14,941 bases of DNA from CBFGTV01 sp965652145 (lineage in GTDB: Bacteria > Bacillota > Clostridia > Peptostreptococcales > Natronincolaceae). Location of the stretch: NCBI GenBank assembly GCA_965652145.1, contig CBFGTV010000082.1, forward strand, positions 1 through 14,941, read 5' to 3'. The notes under the pieces are model-generated. The model did not search any database. It saw only the letters and a program-made list of their open reading frames with translations, and was not told where the DNA came from. A program made the translations under genes and the position numbers. Shown piece by piece: positions 13,871-14,941 of the stretch (the first letter of the stretch is position 1; each line of letters starts with the position of its first letter).

Positions 13871-14380
13871 CTATTTCTTTAGGATTATATTAATAATCTC
13901 ATTAATTGTTTCTTTTACATATTCTCCCTTACGATATTTTCTTTTGGCGACAACAACCTCCAGTTCATTTCCCTTTGCCACCATTTCTCGTAATACCTTG
14001 GGGGTCTCTATAAAGTGCCCCAGCTCCTCAAACTTCTCATTGAAAATAATAAAGGTTGGTATTTTTACCTTTCCACCAAGTCTATAGCCTGTTAAGTAGG
14101 ATTCATATTCATCCCTTGGAAGAATTTTAAATTCAATTAAAGGGTTAATCGTCGCCATTTTTTTCAATGCAGGTACATTAATCATGCAATCCGGACACCA
14201 TATTTCTGCAAATGCCAAAATATAAACCGGGTTTCTTATAGCACTTATTTTATGTATTATTTCTTCGTCAAGTATGATATTTTCCAATATTTCCAGGGTT
14301 TTTTCTCGATTAATATCCTGATCCTTATCTACAAACGCTTCAAAGCTACAGCCCAACATAAATAATTCACGAAAAGTCAA
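13871..14380 (-). CDS. Thioredoxin-fold protein with WCPDC motif
   Basis: 169 residues from the chosen start. A thioredoxin-like fold is indicated by the strand VYILAFAEIWCPDC, with redox cysteines C62 and C65 separated by Pro-Asp, and by VKIPTFIIF with the cis-proline (P108) facing the active site. It carries about 45 extra N-terminal residues and a basic C-terminal tail. There is no signal peptide, so it is likely a cytoplasmic thiol reductase; partner unknown. TTG 14380 is preferred to the in-frame ATG at 14413. A GGGGGG ribosome site lies 6 bases before the TTG, while the ATG sits inside the apparent -10 box (14412-14417) and so would not be on the transcript. It stands between the rRNA operon and the DUF4015 gene, with its own promoter and terminator. 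Confidence 0.85.
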   Translation of the reverse strand: MTFRELFMLGCSFEAFVDKDQDINREKTLEILENIILDEEIIHKISAIRNPVYILAFAEIWCPDCMINVPALKKMATINPLIEFKILPRDEYESYLTGYRLGGKVKIPTFIIFNEKFEELGHFIETPKVLREMVAKGNELEVVVAKRKYRKGEYVKETINEIINIILKK

Positions 14381-14411
14381 CGAAATCCCCCCTTTTCTGC
14401 TATGTAAAATC

Positions 14412-14420
14412 ATTATATCA
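14412..14420 (-). promoter_or_regulatory. Extended -10 promoter of the thioredoxin-fold gene
   Basis: Minus strand TGATATAAT (extended -10, perfect hexamer); start near 14405, about 25 bases before the TTG at 14380. No strong -35 is visible. The same TGATATAAT sequence serves ppaC and the DUF4015 gene. Confidence 0.6.
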
Positions 14421-14588
14421 TTATTTTTATCTAAATATAAGTCTTCAAAACAAAATGTAAAAAACCAACTTATGCCAATTTATTGTCCACTTCTATAGCA
14501 TATGCAAGCTATTAATGAATTAAAACTTTTATATTTTAACTCAAGGATTTACCAGGAAATTTTTATAAAAAGACAAAAAATAAAATTA

Positions 14589-14704
<116 letters not shown>

Positions 14705-14918
14705 TAATTTTATACTGTTGTTGAAGGTTGTTCCTTCAAAACTACACATAAACAGATGGCCGAAATCTATGATTTCGTGGCAGTCGCTCTAGCTAAAAAT
14801 CGATTGATTCCTTTCCTTCTATGAATTCAAGGGAATCATGAGACTTTTTAGCCTCCATCTAATTTGAGGAATATTCCCTCAAAACTACACAATGTCAAGT
14901 AAGCTGAATATATTTTTT
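14705..14918 (-). other. 23S-5S rRNA spacer with duplicated processing hairpins
   Basis: A 214-base transcribed spacer without a tRNA gene. Two similar units occur: TTGAAGG/CCTTCAA hairpin (14721-14739) and TTTGAGG/CCTCAAA hairpin (14863-14883), each joined to the identical 13-mer TCAAAACTACACA (14736-14748 and 14879-14891). Between them lie the hairpin CGAAATC-TAT-GATTTCG (14761-14777) and a longer stem from GCTAAAAA (14792-14799) with TTTTTAGC (14845-14852), which encloses a GATTCC/GGAATC stem. These look like rRNA processing or antitermination elements. Confidence 0.6.
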
Positions 14919-14941
14919 GGTCAAGCCCTCGACCTATTAGT
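14919..14941 (-). rRNA. rrl: 23S ribosomal RNA, 3' end only (runs off the right edge)
   Basis: The last 23 bases of the window, on the minus strand, read ACTAATAGGTCGAGGGCTTGACC. This is the conserved 3' terminus of clostridial 23S rRNA. The rest of the gene lies beyond the window. Its order relative to 5S (23S then 5S, both minus) is that of a normal bacterial rRNA operon. Confidence 0.88.

Overview
The window looks like chromosomal DNA from a low-GC, anaerobic, spore-former-type Firmicute of the clostridial class, probably Alkaliphilus-like. This is inferred from gene content (CBS-type Mn pyrophosphatase, B12-dependent ribonucleotide reductase, acetoacetate CoA-transferase under a sigma-54 activator, a T-box and a SAM-I riboswitch) and from strong GGAGG ribosome sites with frequent TTG starts. 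It is not a species identification. Most genes read on the minus strand.

Left part (1-3270): nothing is recognised in 1-140. A DUF418 membrane protein (minus) ends in a terminator and has a SigH-like promoter. It diverges from a 538-residue pyrophosphatase with CBS/DRTGG regulatory domains (plus).

3231-5456 is an amino-acid-responsive region on the minus strand. metA has a consensus promoter and a complete SAM-I riboswitch. Directly after metA comes another promoter and a complete leucine-type T-box leader (specifier CUG). That leader drives only the first ~183 codons of leucyl-tRNA synthetase; the rest of leuS is gone, replaced by ~150 bp of unrecognised sequence abutting the pyrophosphatase gene. 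This is the most unusual object in the window.

5570-8537 is a self-contained catabolic module: CoA-transferase subunits atoD-atoA with a near-perfect -24/-12 promoter, a pair of identical 13-bp inverted activator sites placed 165-220 bp upstream, and the PAS-AAA-HTH sigma-54 activator gene just beyond them. A separate perfect dyad in the atoD leader suggests a second layer of control.

8590-9880 (plus strand) carries a Cu/Zn superoxide dismutase without a signal peptide and a small cupin, each with dyad symmetry at its promoter. A short structured, unexplained segment and a bidirectional terminator follow.

9880-14420 (minus) holds class II ribonucleotide reductase nrdJ with two NrdR-type boxes 32 bp apart on a consensus promoter, a membrane-anchored DUF4015 glycoside-hydrolase-like protein, and a thioredoxin-fold protein with a WCPDC motif. 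The right end is the tail of an rRNA operon: the 3' tip of 23S rRNA, a 200-base processed spacer with duplicated hairpins, and a complete 5S rRNA, all on the minus strand. No CRISPR array, tRNA gene or complete insertion sequence was seen.
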